Shown piece by piece: positions 44,111 through 57,170 of a stretch of 64,000 nucleotides of DNA. Both the position numbers and the translations under genes were made by a program. The notes below the pieces were generated by a model, which was given only the letters and a program-made list of their open reading frames with translations, was not told where the DNA came from and made no database searches. Position 1 is the first letter of the stretch. Each line of letters starts with the position of its first letter. Origin of the DNA: Eleginops maclovinus (taxonomy: Eukaryota; Chordata; Actinopteri; Perciformes; Eleginopidae); contig NC_086358.1 of assembly GCF_036324505.1 (NCBI RefSeq), positions 3,395,868-3,459,867 on the forward strand. Reading direction: 5' to 3'.

Positions 44111-47100
44111 TGTAGTTGTAGGGAGTTTTGTTCTTCCGCTGGCTGACGATCATCATCTGTGAATCTGCCACCTCCACCCGGCTCTGTCCCTTTAGGCTGA
44201 CTCCATAGTGGCGAGCGAGCACATCTGTAGCGCTCTGGAAGCGCTCGATCTCCATCCCGACACCTAATTTCGCTCGTTCCGGAGACGCCATCGCCACATC
44301 TTTCACTCCATTCACCTCCAGCGCTTCCTCCTCCTCCCACTCGCCAACATGCGGGCTCTTCCTGCCGCCGAAATCCTCCCTTAGCAGCGAATCCACGTAC
44401 GAAATAGTGGCCGAATCCATCTCTGAGCCGTCATTGGTCATCCCGCACGCTGATCCCGCCTCCTCGACCTCCCAGGTGTGGACGTGCTCCTCCAATTGGC
44501 CGCCGTCGATCAGCCCGAAGACCTCGCTCATTAAGGAAGGGCCCAGGTCGAAGGTGAAGGTGTCCAGGGAGGAGAGGGAAGGGAGGGAGTCGGAGTAGGC
44601 GGAGAAGGAGGGTTTGGGGTCAGAGGTCAAGATGGCGTCGGTGGCGTCGGTGAGGGAGCCGCGGTGGATGTTAGGCGGGCAGGAAGTGGGGAGGGAGATG
44701 GACGGCTGCTGGCGCTCAGAGCGGGAGAGACGAGGCAGGGTGACGAAGCCAGACTCCAGACCTGCAAAAAATAAACATCAACACATTAAGATCTGTCGGA
44801 GGTGTTTGAGCTATTCCTTTATTTATATCCCCTAATAGTTGAACATTTGTTTCCTTTCTGTTTGGTTTAGAGCAAATGTGAAGAAGTTGTTCATGCTTTT
44901 ACTTTGAAGGCAGCTTCGGTGTACGGAAGAAGATTAGGGCAACGAGTGGAAATGTGTTTTAGATCTGAGGAAAAACAGATTTTTGTTTTGTTCTGGGATT
45001 ACAGTCAGGACTTTTGCTCTTACTTTTGGCCCTAATCCTCTTCCGTACTCTTCAGTCCTGGCAGTATTAGGGCAGTAATGGCGCTACACCGCCAGAGTGT
45101 CCATGTGAGAGACAGAGGGATCGAGAAGTTGATCAGCCTGAAGTTGTTTCATCTGCCAGTTTCATGAGTTTTCCTACAGAACTAACGGAGATGGTTAGTC
45201 TGAGTGTTCCTAAGTTGATTATTACCTAAGAAAGAGAGTCTCTGTTTGGAAATCCTCGATCAACACACAAGGAGAGGAACCTGAGAGGACTCCATTCATC
45301 CACCATCACGTCAAAACAGATAAGCTGAAGGAGACTCTATTCAAAAAGAAAATACCTTTCTCTTCCTTTATTTGTTTTGAGCTCTTATTTGTTTCTATGC
45401 CTTAATTGGTTTAACAGGGATCTAAAAAGTGGGGGAAATGACTCATTTCTCTGTGTATTGTTGAATATCTGTGTTAGTTGTCTGTAAAGACGGTGGGGAA
45501 AAGATGGACCGAAAAAGATGTTCTTTTAACATATATTAATAGAAAGAAAGAAGGAAAGGCATGCCAGTAAACTCGCTGACAAGTAATATAATATATGTGC
45601 CTTCTGTTTAGAGGAACTAAAACTCACATGGAGAGAACATGTATGCGTTTATATTCCTCTTATAGCCACACTGATTATTATTGTAGCTTTGCTCACAATT
45701 AATCCTAAATTGTTCACCTGTTTTGGCAGGAATTTATTAAACTGCCGTAGAAAGCGGCTTTTTTGTCCACATGTTTGTTTGTTTCACAGATTTAAGAACA
45801 AATTAAGCAACTTGTAATGATTTCCTGGCAAAACCTCTATTTTCCACCTGTTCTTGAGTCATAAAGACTTAGAAACCAGATCTTTCTCACTTGCTTTAAA
45901 GGTTTCTGTACTTATGTCTTATCTAAAACACTCAAATCTAACTCAGATTATCTTGTATTCCCACCAGGGGGAGATGTAAACCCATAGGAAGACTGTGTCC
46001 GATGATGAAAAGTGAGAAAACCCCAGTCTGCAAAGTGCTGAGTCGCTCTGTCCTGTTAGCAGTGAATCATCTGCCAGAGCGCTTATCAACAGTCACCGCC
46101 TTCATGACCAAAACATCTAAAATTACCACAGCAGCGATCAGTGCCGTACAGGGTCAGAGAGTCTGGAGGTTCTTCACACCAACATGAGAAAACAGCGACT
46201 CATTTCACTGATTTTTTGGAGGATTTAGTTGAATGAAAACCTGCCGACTCGCCCATTAGGTATCAGAATCCATCATTATCATCCTTGTCATTTTCTGCTC
46301 GACTACAGATGTTCAAACTCATACTTTCGAGCTATTTTCTATGTATACAAACACCGAATATGCTTTTATGACACGACACAGTACTGTACTGCTTATCTAC
46401 CCACTATATTAAACACCTAAACCCTTAAAAATGGTTAATAAATTGACTAAAAGTAAACAAACTATGACATTAAAATGATATGGCATGTGGTTATGGTTAT
46501 AAAAACTGTAAAAAAAGCCATTTTTATCCTCAGTACATTCACTTGTACATTTTGCTGAATCAAATCCGGTCTTTTTCCTGTAATGTAGTTTTTAAAGAGC
46601 ACAGTACTTCTACTTTGAATTAAGTAAAGGATCAGAGTACTCCTCTTCCACCACTGGAGTCTAAATAGCCCTAGTTAAAGCGCAGCATGCACACGCACTA
46701 GTACATAAAACCACACACACACACACACACACACAGACGGGGGGGGGGGGGCCTCAGACAGCTCTGTCTGGATCTGTGTGTGTTATCAGTGCGGGCGATG
46801 GTGTGTCAAGGTGATTCATATGGACAGTTCGTGTAAATGTGTCTAGATAACTGAGAACAGCTGATGGATGAGTTTCTCTACAGATGGCTCCACTCTTTTT
46901 TTTTTACAGTTTCCAGTTAATGCTGGTTAACTCATTTGACCTTCGCTTTGTTCAGTGCGCCGTTTCATTTGTGGGAAACCTCAACCCCTTAATCTTTGAG
47001 ACCATTTGAGGGATTTCGGTGGTGATTGTTTATCCTAATTCTTGCATGACTGGGCCAAAACACAAACACATGACAACATTGAAACATTTCCAGTGAAGAT

Positions 47101-48321
47101 ATTTGGGAATTTTTCAGCTTTTATCATCATTCCAAGAAGCAAAATCAAGTGTAGAAGACACATTTCCACATGTCTCTATAGACCCTTTCTCACGTATTAC
47201 TGGTTATTGGTTCTTATCTTCAATGTATCAACCAAAATAACTCAGTACCAAGCAGTAGGGAAACTTCTAAAGTCAAACGATAACTGCTTTTTATCTTGTT
47301 AGTATCCAGATCTGGGCAAAAACCCAGTATTTGTAATGGTTTTTCGCAGCCAATCACAGAAAGCATACTTTGGTTTAATGGTTTGCTAAGTGACCGTACA
47401 ATCTGTGGCTTGAACTAACCAAGTATTTAATCAGTAATGCTTTTAATTCAGGGAAGTGGTGTTAGAGTTGGTATGGTCCTACTCCCAATGCCTCTTTTGT
47501 TTCAACATTAACAGGTCTCTACGGCTCATATGGGCAGATAGCGCGTCTTAAAGACCCTACATGCATTTAAGAACTGATGGAAGAGTTGGGTAATAATCAT
47601 TTGTGCCTTTTTCACTTTCACACACATGGTGCCAAAATCTTGATAAAAGCAGCCTTACTTAATACTATACTCACCATAAAAGCTTTTCCTTGGAATATCA
47701 AAACCGTAACTGGTGGATTAAAGCCCATTAAAAGCTTTTACGAGCCGGGCCAAAGTTAGGTTATTATTCTGTGTGGTTTTGTTGCTTTCACCCCAAATCT
47801 TGATAAAAGCGGCATGTTTTTACTATACTCACCATAAGAGCTCTTCCTCTCCTCCGGCGTGCTATGAGAACTGGGGAAGAGCACTTTGGCGGTGGGACTC
47901 CCATTGGGCATCTCCACATCCAGCCTGGGCAGGGAGATGGCGTTCTTGATGATGGGCGAGACGACCGGAGGTGGAGGCGACAGCTCCTTGTATCCTCCTG
48001 CGGGCCGGTTATCGGATCCCCTCCTGATCTGACGCAGCGTCCTGGAGAAGAACGCGCCGATCTTGTTGTCCGGGCTGGAGATAGAGTCCGTTTCCACGTT
48101 ATTCCCGCTGTTCCCGTTGTTCCACTGTTCCCGGTGCCTCCATGGTTGCTGAGGAAGGAGGTGTCCCCGAACACATCGCCTCCACGGCCTACGTGCATGG
48201 TGTGGCGGAAGTCGCCCAAGGGAGGGCTGATCATCTCCAGCGTGAGGTCGCCTTTATAGCGGCGCTTGCTGGACTGTGAGACCAGACCTTTGAGGCCTGA
48301 CAGCTTCTCCTGAAGATTCAT
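44082..48321 (-). CDS. cdc42ep1: Cdc42 effector protein 1 (Borg family), with a 1-nt frameshift in exon 1
   Basis: Two coding exons: 48321-47833 and 44761-44082, with donor TATG|GTGAGTATAG and acceptor TTTTTGCAG|GTCTGG. The CRIB motif ISPPLGDFRHTMHVG (residues about 31-45), followed by GRGGDVFGDTSFLSNHGG, is diagnostic of Borg/CDC42EP proteins, which bind GTP-Cdc42 and septins to shape actin and septin filaments. Later blocks SPIIKNAISLPRLD, SSYG-LESGF, LDLGPS-like FDLGPSLMSEVFG and the C-terminus DDEDEIKV match CDC42EP1. The exons sum to 1169 nt, one short of 390 codons. At 48122-48123 one G appears to be missing from a Gly-Asn-Ser-Gly repeat. Before that site the frame is MNLQEK..GNSG; after it GNNVETDSISSPDNKIG continues in the next frame. 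This may be a true frameshift allele or an assembly error; nothing else in the gene is broken. Confidence 0.93.
44921..45048. mobile_element. 128-bp MITE in the cdc42ep1 coding-exon intron
   Basis: GTACGGAAGAAGATTAGGGC at the left and GCCCTAATCCTCTTCCGTAC at the right form a 20-bp terminal inverted repeat with one mismatch. The interior is about 88 bp, with further partial self-complementarity (AAAACAGATTTTTGTTTT). No coding capacity. Confidence 0.8.
46540..46660. mobile_element. AGTA-rich element, copy 4 (partial)
   Basis: AGTACTTCTACTTTGAATTA and AGTACTCCTCTTCCACCACT mark the right end of the AGTA-rich family. The left part is decayed. Confidence 0.5.
46707..46751. repeat. (CA)n followed by a G-run
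   Basis: About 13 CA units, then AGACG and a run of about 12 G. This is the same (CA/TG)-next-to-G-run arrangement as at 32170-32315. Confidence 0.9.
47622..47850. repeat. Duplicated splice-donor region of cdc42ep1 exon 1
   Basis: The words AAATCTTGATAAAAGC, ACTATACTCACCATAA and AG.GCTTTTCC/AGAGCTCTTCC occur twice, at about 47622-47695 and 47777-47850. The inner copy contains the real donor (GTGAGTATAG on the minus strand, at 47832). The other copy carries an identical GTGAGTATAG at 47674, 158 bp further into the intron. Confidence 0.85.
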
Positions 48322-48343
48322 GATCACACGAGCTGAATGGATC
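48322..48343 (-). other. cdc42ep1 5' UTR portion of the first coding exon
   Basis: On the minus strand the acceptor GATTTTCAG|GATCC lies at 48344/48343, 22 nt before the ATG at 48321. This implies at least one upstream non-coding exon. Confidence 0.65.
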
Positions 48344-51300
48344 CTGAAAATCAACTTTGTTTGGAGTTGTCTTTAAATCCCAATGAATCGCAAAACTGAA
48401 CGTCTTGGAGTATGGTTATTCCAGGATCTTGACACCTTAATGAAATCTGAGCTCCAGGCTTGCAGTGCCAAATAGTTCGGGGTTCAACTCTGTCCCGCTC
48501 TTTGTGACACGTTGGAATCGAAAGGCAAAATATTGGCTCAAATCCACCTTTAATCCCACTGAATGGCCAAACTGAATGTTGAATTTTCTCCTCTTCCCAA
48601 AGTCATTGAGAGTCCAAACCTTAAAAAAAAACTCTGAAATGTTATTCCAAGATCTTGAAACTGTGTAATTTTCTGAAAAGCTGAACTCCCAAGTCTGCAG
48701 TGCCAAATGCGCTTGAATATTATCTCAGTTTATCAAGCGCAGGCCAAACTTTGTCCCACTCTTCGAAGCTGGGTTTGATGCATAGCTGGCAGGATGGCCA
48801 TAAATTGAGGCGAAACACTGTGCAGTTTGTGTTCCTGGAAGCAGCCGGCTGGTTGGACTGTGGTCAGGTTGCCTGGTTTCCCCCGCTTGCCTTGGGCTTT
48901 GGCTTCGTCGACATCAGCTCAGAAATAGGTTTCGTGTCCAGCTGCAAACGGTTCTGCGGTTGCACCACGGGACCATCTATCGAGAGAAAACAACAGGGGG
49001 AAAAAGCATCCATCTTTAAAATGTAGACAGGGATGTATTTGATTTTTGAGGGGTTGGCATTTGCAGTTTATATTCTGTGCAGATTCAGTTACTAATTCTC
49101 CAAACTGTATCTACACTACATCTGGCATTTTGGATTCCTAAAGTCCACTGGGCTGGAACCGTCTAAATTTAGACCACAGTCACTCCTCTGTGCAGCAAAC
49201 CCAAAGTCTGCTTCTGGTCCATAAAATGGTCGGACTTTCAGGGAATTCCTGCTTCCATTTTGTCCTGCTTTGTCTGCCATGAAGGTTACACAAAGTTCAT
49301 TTCCCTCAAAAGACTTATCACACTTTAAGGCCGAGCAGCAGACCTCAATCAACAGGATTAGATGTGTTTATAAACAGGCAAAGTCAGGGAGAGAGGAAGC
49401 GATATGAGGTTTGCTGATAAGAAAATCACAGCTGCTGCTTAACTATCAGTGGTAAACATTATGAGACGTCTCAGAAATGGAGAATCAACCATAGCCTCTA
49501 TATTTAAGGATGTATTGCGAAAGAGATATTAAGATGTGTTCTTTTACACTCCAGGAAGTTGGTTAAAAGATGAGGAAAAGCGGTGTTTTTCGGGTCCCTT
49601 TGTTGATTCAATATGTAAATTTAAACCTTATTAATTTGACTCTTTTTTAATTTCATTTTTCTACTGTTTAGGTTTCTGTTTCCTCCATCCCTTCATATTC
49701 TATTTTAATGTATTCCCTGTCTGAGTATGTTTAGGATCAGTGGGGCTGTAGCTAGCTTAACTGAAAGCTAAATACAATTAGCACTAGCCTTTTAGTTAGC
49801 TACCTCGATAAACAACTCAACAAAGCTTACTTAAATGCAGTTCATGATCATCAGCCATATACTTTAAGGCTGTATACTTCTATTCTGTCACTGTATAAAG
49901 TCTGTAAACGTAGCTAAAGCATCTTGGACGTTAAGCTCATGCTAACAAAACAAGCTAGCTAACGTAGGCCTACAGTAAATTAGCTTTCTGATGCATCGTA
50001 TTTCCATCGCAAAAAGCCATTTTTATTACAACTGATTGGAGGTTGAAGCTGTTTCATCTTATATATTTGACAACTAATTATTAAGTGATGCATTCAGTTT
50101 ATTTTTGACTTGACTGACAGCCTTTTCCTAACTTTTATGTATCCGTTCAGGAGCTCCATAACTCCATAACTCTGTAACGAAGGCAGACCAAAGATTGCCT
50201 TTTCTCTCTTTGTGTTGTTCTTTGCCAGCGTAGTAATGGATAGCCAATTTGAAAATATTTTGATAGCATAAAGCAGCCCTGACGTGGACCTCTGGTTCTC
50301 TTTAAACGCTTTCCACTGCAGCAGCTACATGTCAGCGGGCCTCCCACGCATGCACAGCCCTCGTCTGGCTTCATTAATGACCTGCTATGGTTCAAGGGAC
50401 GGAGCATTGCGTCAGGTCCAAGGCAGCCCTACTAATTTGCTTCTGACCGCAGTCCCAGGCCCTGCGGTTCACTTCCCCCGGCTGGCGTTTTAAGAGGGGC
50501 ATCTGGGAGGAAACGCAGCGCATACCGGCGCTGAGCAGAGCCATATCAAGGCTCACAAAGGGGGACGCCAGGGACCAGTATACCGAGGTGTGATGTTCAA
50601 TCTAAGATGCCGTGAGTCTGCAGGGACTGTGTGCATGTTCCCATGAACTGAAGCTGAAGCAACAGGCCACCTCTCTGGTTACACCTCCCCCGTGAGAGCG
50701 GTCACAGACATAATGGCCCTACCCAACGAAGGGGAAATAATTGTCTGGCTGCATAAAGGTTGAACAACAGAAACCTCTAATTGATAACCTACACAACTTT
50801 GATGTATTTCTTATGAATACCTTTATTCACAAGGCATGGGGATAGCCTTTTGCTTTTATAGTTCCCACTTTAGTTTGTGCTCCATCAGTTCAGGCAGTCA
50901 GGATTACTAAACAGAAGTGGAAATGATTGTGTATGATATGATTTGTAGATCACAAAGTAAAACCCTATATTGTTCCAGATACCGGTGACTAAATGTGATT
51001 GTGGATACGCTGTGATCTATCAGATGTAATGCACATGTGTACATGATGAACTGAGGCATAAAAGGGTTGAAACTGCACTGATTTTTTCTTAAGAAATCTC
51101 AGATTGTTCATGTTTTGCAAAGAGAATTAAGAATGTACTTTTGCACCAAAACAAAGGGAAACCTGTAGATGTGATCATTTACAGGTTATCATGGAATGGT
51201 TTTACTGGTCCGTCCCACTTGAGATCAAATTGTGGCCCCTGAACTAAGACGCCCCGCACCTCCAGTATGAAAGGAATACACTTGGGGCCATTAATTACTC

Positions 51301-52645
51301 CGGCTGTGTGCTTACGGAAAGCTCGGGTGTTTTGTCCTTAACTGTAATCCTGTTAAAGACTTTTGACCAGAGCTCAGAGGGGGTCGCTCCCTCCGACTCC
51401 TCTTGTTTATCTGGACCCTCCGGGCAAAGCTCACTTTATCTGCACATATGTTTGCATCCTGCTGACCTCACTGTGATCCTGATGCTCTTGCTCCCTGTGT
51501 AAAACAAATACAGCAGCCAGCACCCTCAGGCTTCAGATAATATTGCCTCTACAAAAAAACACCACAGCGACCAAATTCGCCAATCTTGGAGTCTTTAAAA
51601 GGTAATTAGTTTAACGCCGTAATCCCAGTAGCAGCCCGCATCTTGGATATCAGAGAAGAATAGGGGGGACTCTCAACAGGAGGGACTTCTACCTACCCCG
51701 GATTATCCTCTAATCCTTCATCTCCTCCGTTAGTACCACGCTTCTTTTGGGTAAAGCCTGGCCGATGGGTCCTGATTTCTGTCAGAGGAGAAGTAAAATG
51801 CTAAATTACTTTAGGTGACCAATGAAAATTAGTGAAGCCTCATTTACACAGGGAGGAGTGAAGGGGGAACACGGCAGATTTGGCGAGAAATAGTGTAAAA
51901 AGGAATGAATGCTGAGGGAAAACCAGAAGAAGGCCATTATAGAAAATACTCGATAAAGGCTGAGAAAGAAATATGACTAAACCATAAAACACCCTTAAGA
52001 TTTCAGTAAGAAGCAACAATCACTGGTTATCTTTGATATCGTCATTACTTATAAGCCTCTTACTCTTCTTTAAAATGTATAACTTTTACTGGTTTTGTAC
52101 TTTTTTTTGGGACATTAATTGACTCTTTTCTCGAAGGCCACAATGAAGACGTCATCTGTCCTTATGTCTCTTTAACTAATGGATGGATTGCCATGAAATT
52201 CGGTACACATTAATGTCCCCGCCAGGATGGATTGTAGTAATTCTAGCTCCGTCATTAAGTCCTGTTCTTTTGGTTTATGATCAAATCCCAGGAAAGCTGA
52301 GGTCTATTAAGTTGTAAATGCCAGAGCCGGGATCAAGTCATTGCTTCAAGACCCAAATCCTAAAAACTCAATTGTTTTGTGATTGATCGTTGCGTAGTTT
52401 TAGTACCGGAATCAAATGTTCAAAAACAGACCTTAGTGAGGAGACTCAATCAGTGTTAATGGGAAACTACTTCCTGTACCAGATAGCAGCTTTCTTTGGG
52501 CATCCCATCATTCGGGGGGGGGGGGTTCGGTGCGTTGGTACATCAGACCGGCTGAATAAAAGATTTCCTTGTCACTATGCACAGTATTTGCTTGAGGTGG
52601 CTTTACTGGATGTAAACCAGAGTAACCACAGTCTAATAGGAGCCG

Positions 52646-52779
<134 letters not shown>

Positions 52780-53331
52780 AACACATTCCTGAGCAGAACA
52801 TCGGTCGGTGGAGTTTCTCTCTCTCGATTACGACCATCAAACATCCTTCTTCTGAACCTCTGCTCTGATTGAAACCACGTTTTGTTCTGAAACCATCGTT
52901 CAGTTTCTTTCTGTTTCTCTTTGTACTTTACATTCTTTCCCATCCAATGTTTCTCATCATTAGTTTTCCTCCTCGTTTCTTGTTCCACTCACCCTCCTTT
53001 CCTTCCTCCCTTTTTCTTTCCCATTCATTGATTTTCCAAACTAATGTTCCTCATTTTCTCTATAATTTGTACTTCTTGTAGGAGCCATGAATGTCATAGA
53101 GTGGGAATTCCAGTTGTACATTTAATAATTGGTATTGGTCTTTCTTTATAATATGATTAGCTATTATTTGTGATCAATTATAGGTTGGATTAGATGGGTC
53201 ACATGGATGTGATCTGATCTCCTGTCCCTGTTCTATTTTCTGCTTCTATTGCTCTCTTTCCCTTTCCCTTCCATTTCTTTTTTTACTTCTCTGCTTCTCT
53301 TTGAGGGTCTTGACTGACTAAAACAGCTATA

Positions 53332-53333
<2 letters not shown>

Positions 53334-53418
<85 letters not shown>
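53334..53418. repeat. (CA)n microsatellite
   Basis: About 42 uninterrupted CA units. Confidence 0.97.
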
Positions 53419-53421
<3 letters not shown>

Positions 53422-53974
53422 CCATACAGTAGTTTGTCTTGAGTGAAATCAGTGTAGTTGTGTCTCCTGGCGGGCTCCCCCCTCCTCTCTTCCCATGTCC
53501 TTCGCTCACTAACCCCGCTAACCAGGTGAACAAACATACAAGATAAGGCCACATTTCTTCCCCGCTCTCTCTTTGACTTTTCAATTACGTTCCTATTTTT
53601 TGAGCCCGTCCACGCTCAGACTGAATCCAAGCAAAACACGGCTACACTTCCTCCTCGGGCAAGAAAACATTTTCATGCTTCGACAAATATCCATTTTCTC
53701 CACTTCCTGCATCTGCTGGAGCTGGAGGTCCCAATTTGCCCTCTTTGTTGCCTTTTATTTTCAGTTTGTGTGTCTTATTCTGAGCTGCTAATCTTTCCTC
53801 ATCCCTTTCTCCTACTTACACGCACATACCTCACCTTTTAATTTGATATACGGGTCTGTAAACACTGCTAACCGTAAGTCATGAGAGGGCCAACATTTTC
53901 GTAAAGTGGAATGCAAATGATAATTTTACTCAATTAAAAATAAACACCATTACATAGGGTGTCCACCAAAGAGC

Positions 53975-54012
53975 ACTGACACGTTTATATGTATTTATAT
54001 AAACGTGTCAGT
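53975..54012. repeat. Perfect 16-bp hairpin
   Basis: ACTGACACGTTTATAT, a 6-nt loop GTATTT, then ATATAAACGTGTCAGT. The arms are a perfect inverted repeat in otherwise unremarkable AT-rich sequence. The short length suits a palindrome or residual MITE ends better than a microRNA. Confidence 0.92.
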
Positions 54013-55069
54013 AAATATACTATACTGTACATATCAGGGTTTTTGTCTAAACTGGGTACCAGGGGCGCTGCTCCCTCTTACTGTCGGCGTGCGTCCTCAA
54101 ACCAAGAGGCAGATTTCTCCCCGTAAAATGTTAAAGTGACGCCAGGAAACAATATCTCTGTGGGTCAGAAAGGGTTTAATGAGTCCAGAGATATGAAGAT
54201 GGGGTCAGATGTCTGGTCAGACGGCAGAGACAGCTTACGGAGAATAAATAGGGGATGGATGTCCGGTGGGTCTGCCGGGGGACGAGTGGCAGGCAGCAGG
54301 CTGACACTGAGACTGAGATTTCTGATCCTTTCTTTTACTCTCATTTTTCTGGAGAGGAAGTAAAGGAACCAGAGCTCTGGATTTATTTGTTGTTTGAGGT
54401 GCAATATATGACTCAGCAGCTTTAAGACGTAAAAGAACTTCAGGATTTTAAAATATTATATCTAGTTAAACTTAATTCCCAATAAAAGTTGAGCTTTTAA
54501 TTAGAAATCATACTTTATGTTTGTTCACAAATTGTAGATAATTTAGTGTCTTAGAGTAAAATGTGAGTGTGTTCCTTTTACTTTGGGGGGGGTTTGAATC
54601 ACACGTGTGCTTTTTGACCATTTGGAGCCGACAGACCATGATGAAGCAGTTCTCCCAGCATCCTCTTCATCATCATGTGTGGCAAAAGAAACCCAGCAGT
54701 GTTAGAACAAACACAGAAGCCGGGCTCAGGGTTCACACCTCTGCAGCGAACCTCTCCCCGGTGCTGTTGCGTCAATGACACGAAAAGGTCACCAAAGGTC
54801 GGCTGCAGAGGAATGTCGAACTCAGGTAAAGAAAAACAATGAAGAAGGACAAACCACGGGGGGGGGGTTTCTGCACTCATTTACCCCATAAAGCATTATT
54901 AGTATCCCTGCTCTTTCTCTATTAGGACACCAAGAATGTGGAAGGTTTGCTTTATTGCATCTCTGTTTATTTGTGTGCTGGTTTTCCCAAGATATAATAT
55001 TTGTTATTGCAGATTTTAGATTTTATGATTTGAAAATTGCATTTATAATATTTTTGGTCCATCGGGGAA

Positions 55070-55400
55070 AATTGGATTATTTGTCATTTGTCTTAGAATA
55101 AAAAATAAAAAGAGAAAGAATATAAATAAAAAATGTTTAAAAAGTAAAGAAATCAAATTAAAATAAAAAATTAATTATTTTAAGAATTAATTTAAATATC
55201 ATTAGAAGAAAAAATATATGAATAGAATTTAAAAAATATATATATAAGAAATAATGATAAAGAAAAAAAAATAGAATTAAACAAATGAAATATATTTTAA
55301 AAATAATGATAAAGTAAAATAAAATGAAAAATATATCACTTTGTTTTTTAAAAATGATATTAAAAGTTATACTATTATTATAAATATCATTATAGTTTGA
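55070..55400. repeat. AT-rich low-complexity region
   Basis: Dominated by AAAATAAA, AAATATAT and AATTAAA words with almost no C or G. No gene. Confidence 0.85.
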
Positions 55401-56409
55401 ATCCTAACAGGGGGATGTACAGGACACATATTACTGCACATGCATGTGGTAATCATTTTCTGCATGCAGGAGGCCGACATATCAAAGCATGCATTTAGGG
55501 AGGATATACTGCACACATCCCCGGGGAGACTAGATTACAGAGACAGTTAAACATGGAAGAGGTCACTCAGTGCACAAGTTATTTATCAAGTTTTTTTTTA
55601 TTAGCTCGGAGCAGGCTGGCTTGTTATTGATCACCAATGTGCCTGTGTGTTTATTGGCAAGCTTAGCAGCCCACCAATCAATCAGTGTGTGTGTTGTGTG
55701 GTTTGTGGTTTTTCCCTTGTGGCGCGCTGGTATGTTTTAGGGGTCATAAGGACTTTGCCCTCGATGTGTAATGAGAGCAACACGTCTGTCTCCATAATTA
55801 AAACACCTCAAGGCCAAAAACTTCAACTTCAGCCCGACATGTGCCACTGCATCCCGCCACGTTCCAGTGACATGTGTAAATGTATAGGTTTATCTTATGT
55901 AACGAGTGTAGTTACAAGGCAGGGCGATAAAAAAATCGAAGCAGTGGTAGAGTTTAGATCGCTGCCGGACATAAAACATGTTACACAGAGCAGACCGGGT
56001 TTCACTCTCACAGTAAAACCAGCAGTATGAGCATTAAAATCTGATAGCAGCTTAGTTTCAGTCAACATGTTTAAAGCCTTAATGGCCTTATCTGCAACTA
56101 AACCTCTTTTATTAGCTTTCTTTCTCTGGTCAACAGTTGGCTTTTTCCCACAAATACCCATTAATTCATCTAGTTATTGTCGGAAAAACCACATGATCAC
56201 ATGAGTAGCTAACAATTGCATCAAAAATACATTGATATGTTCTAATTAGGATATTCCTTCAAACAACAGTAGATAAATGGGAATATAATAGAAATATCAC
56301 ACGTTTGTAGGAATCTAAACCAATGTTTAAGGCATATTATGTGATATCTATAGGGTGTATACTACCAAAACTGATGGAATTGCAATGCACTGACAAACTT
56401 GTCAATATG

Positions 56410-56875
56410 CAGAGGTGGAAAGGGTAAAATAACTAATACCACACTGTAAAAATACTAAATTAAAAGTACAAGTACTGCATCTAGTATGGTACTTAAGTAT
56501 TATGATTAGGTTAAAGTACTCATTACAGAAAAAACTCAAATATTTTAGAAGAAAAGCAGCAAAACTTCACATTTAGGAAACTGGAACTGTGAAATATTTA
56601 TATCTTTTTTGCAAAATTGCTGTCAATTAATGTTCTGTTAACCCACTCATGGTTTTGGATACTTAGATATAATGTTGGATGGAAGTTTCTCCTGAGTATA
56701 TTGTGTCAAAATCTGAATGTATAAAGTAATAAGTAAATAGATCTGCAAGATAAATGAAAAAATAAGGCAAACATCAGACTCCAAAATGTATAAAGTCGTA
56801 TAGAATGAAAATACTCGGGTAAAATGAGTACCTAAGTACAGTACTTGAGTAAATGTACTTCCACCACTGTCAACA
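56410..56875. mobile_element. AGTA-rich inverted-repeat element, copy 5
   Basis: It begins GCAGAGGTGGAAAG and ends GTACTTCCACCACTGTC. The ends are imperfect inverted repeats with AAGTACAAGTACT and ACTTGAGTAAATGTAC internally. This is the same family as the copies at 2600, 7800, 27795, 46540 and 57284. No coding capacity. Confidence 0.65.
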
Positions 56876-57036
56876 TGCAAAGAAACGACACTACATATTC
56901 ACTGTAAGTCTATAAATGAAACAAATGCTTGACATGTATGAGTTAAAGAGCCCATTAACTTATCACTGCGTCTTAGAGAGTGTGTTTCTGAGGACACCAT
57001 GGAGGGGTTTAGAGTCAAAATAAAACAAAAACTCAC

Positions 57037-57170
57037 CAAAGAAAACTCCGACTGGAGGATCAGGGAGACTTGCTTGACTCCGGTTTAATTATCTTTCCAT
57101 TAAAACCTGTATTTTAGTTTGTAGAGGTCGGAGGAAGCCTCTCGTGCAGCCGGACTGTCCGCTGGAGCGC
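57037..57170 (-). other. Inferred non-coding first exon of cdc42ep1
   Basis: On the minus strand a good donor (TTTG|GTGAGTTTT) lies at 57037/57036. It sits directly downstream of a G/C-rich promoter-like block and points towards cdc42ep1, whose first coding exon needs an upstream partner. No other minus-strand gene is seen between. The upstream boundary is not determined. Confidence 0.45.

Noticed and set aside
55647..56030. 127-codon plus-strand frame in the cdc42ep1 intron
   Set aside because: No recognised domain, nothing upstream like a promoter, and an overlapping minus-strand frame is also open.
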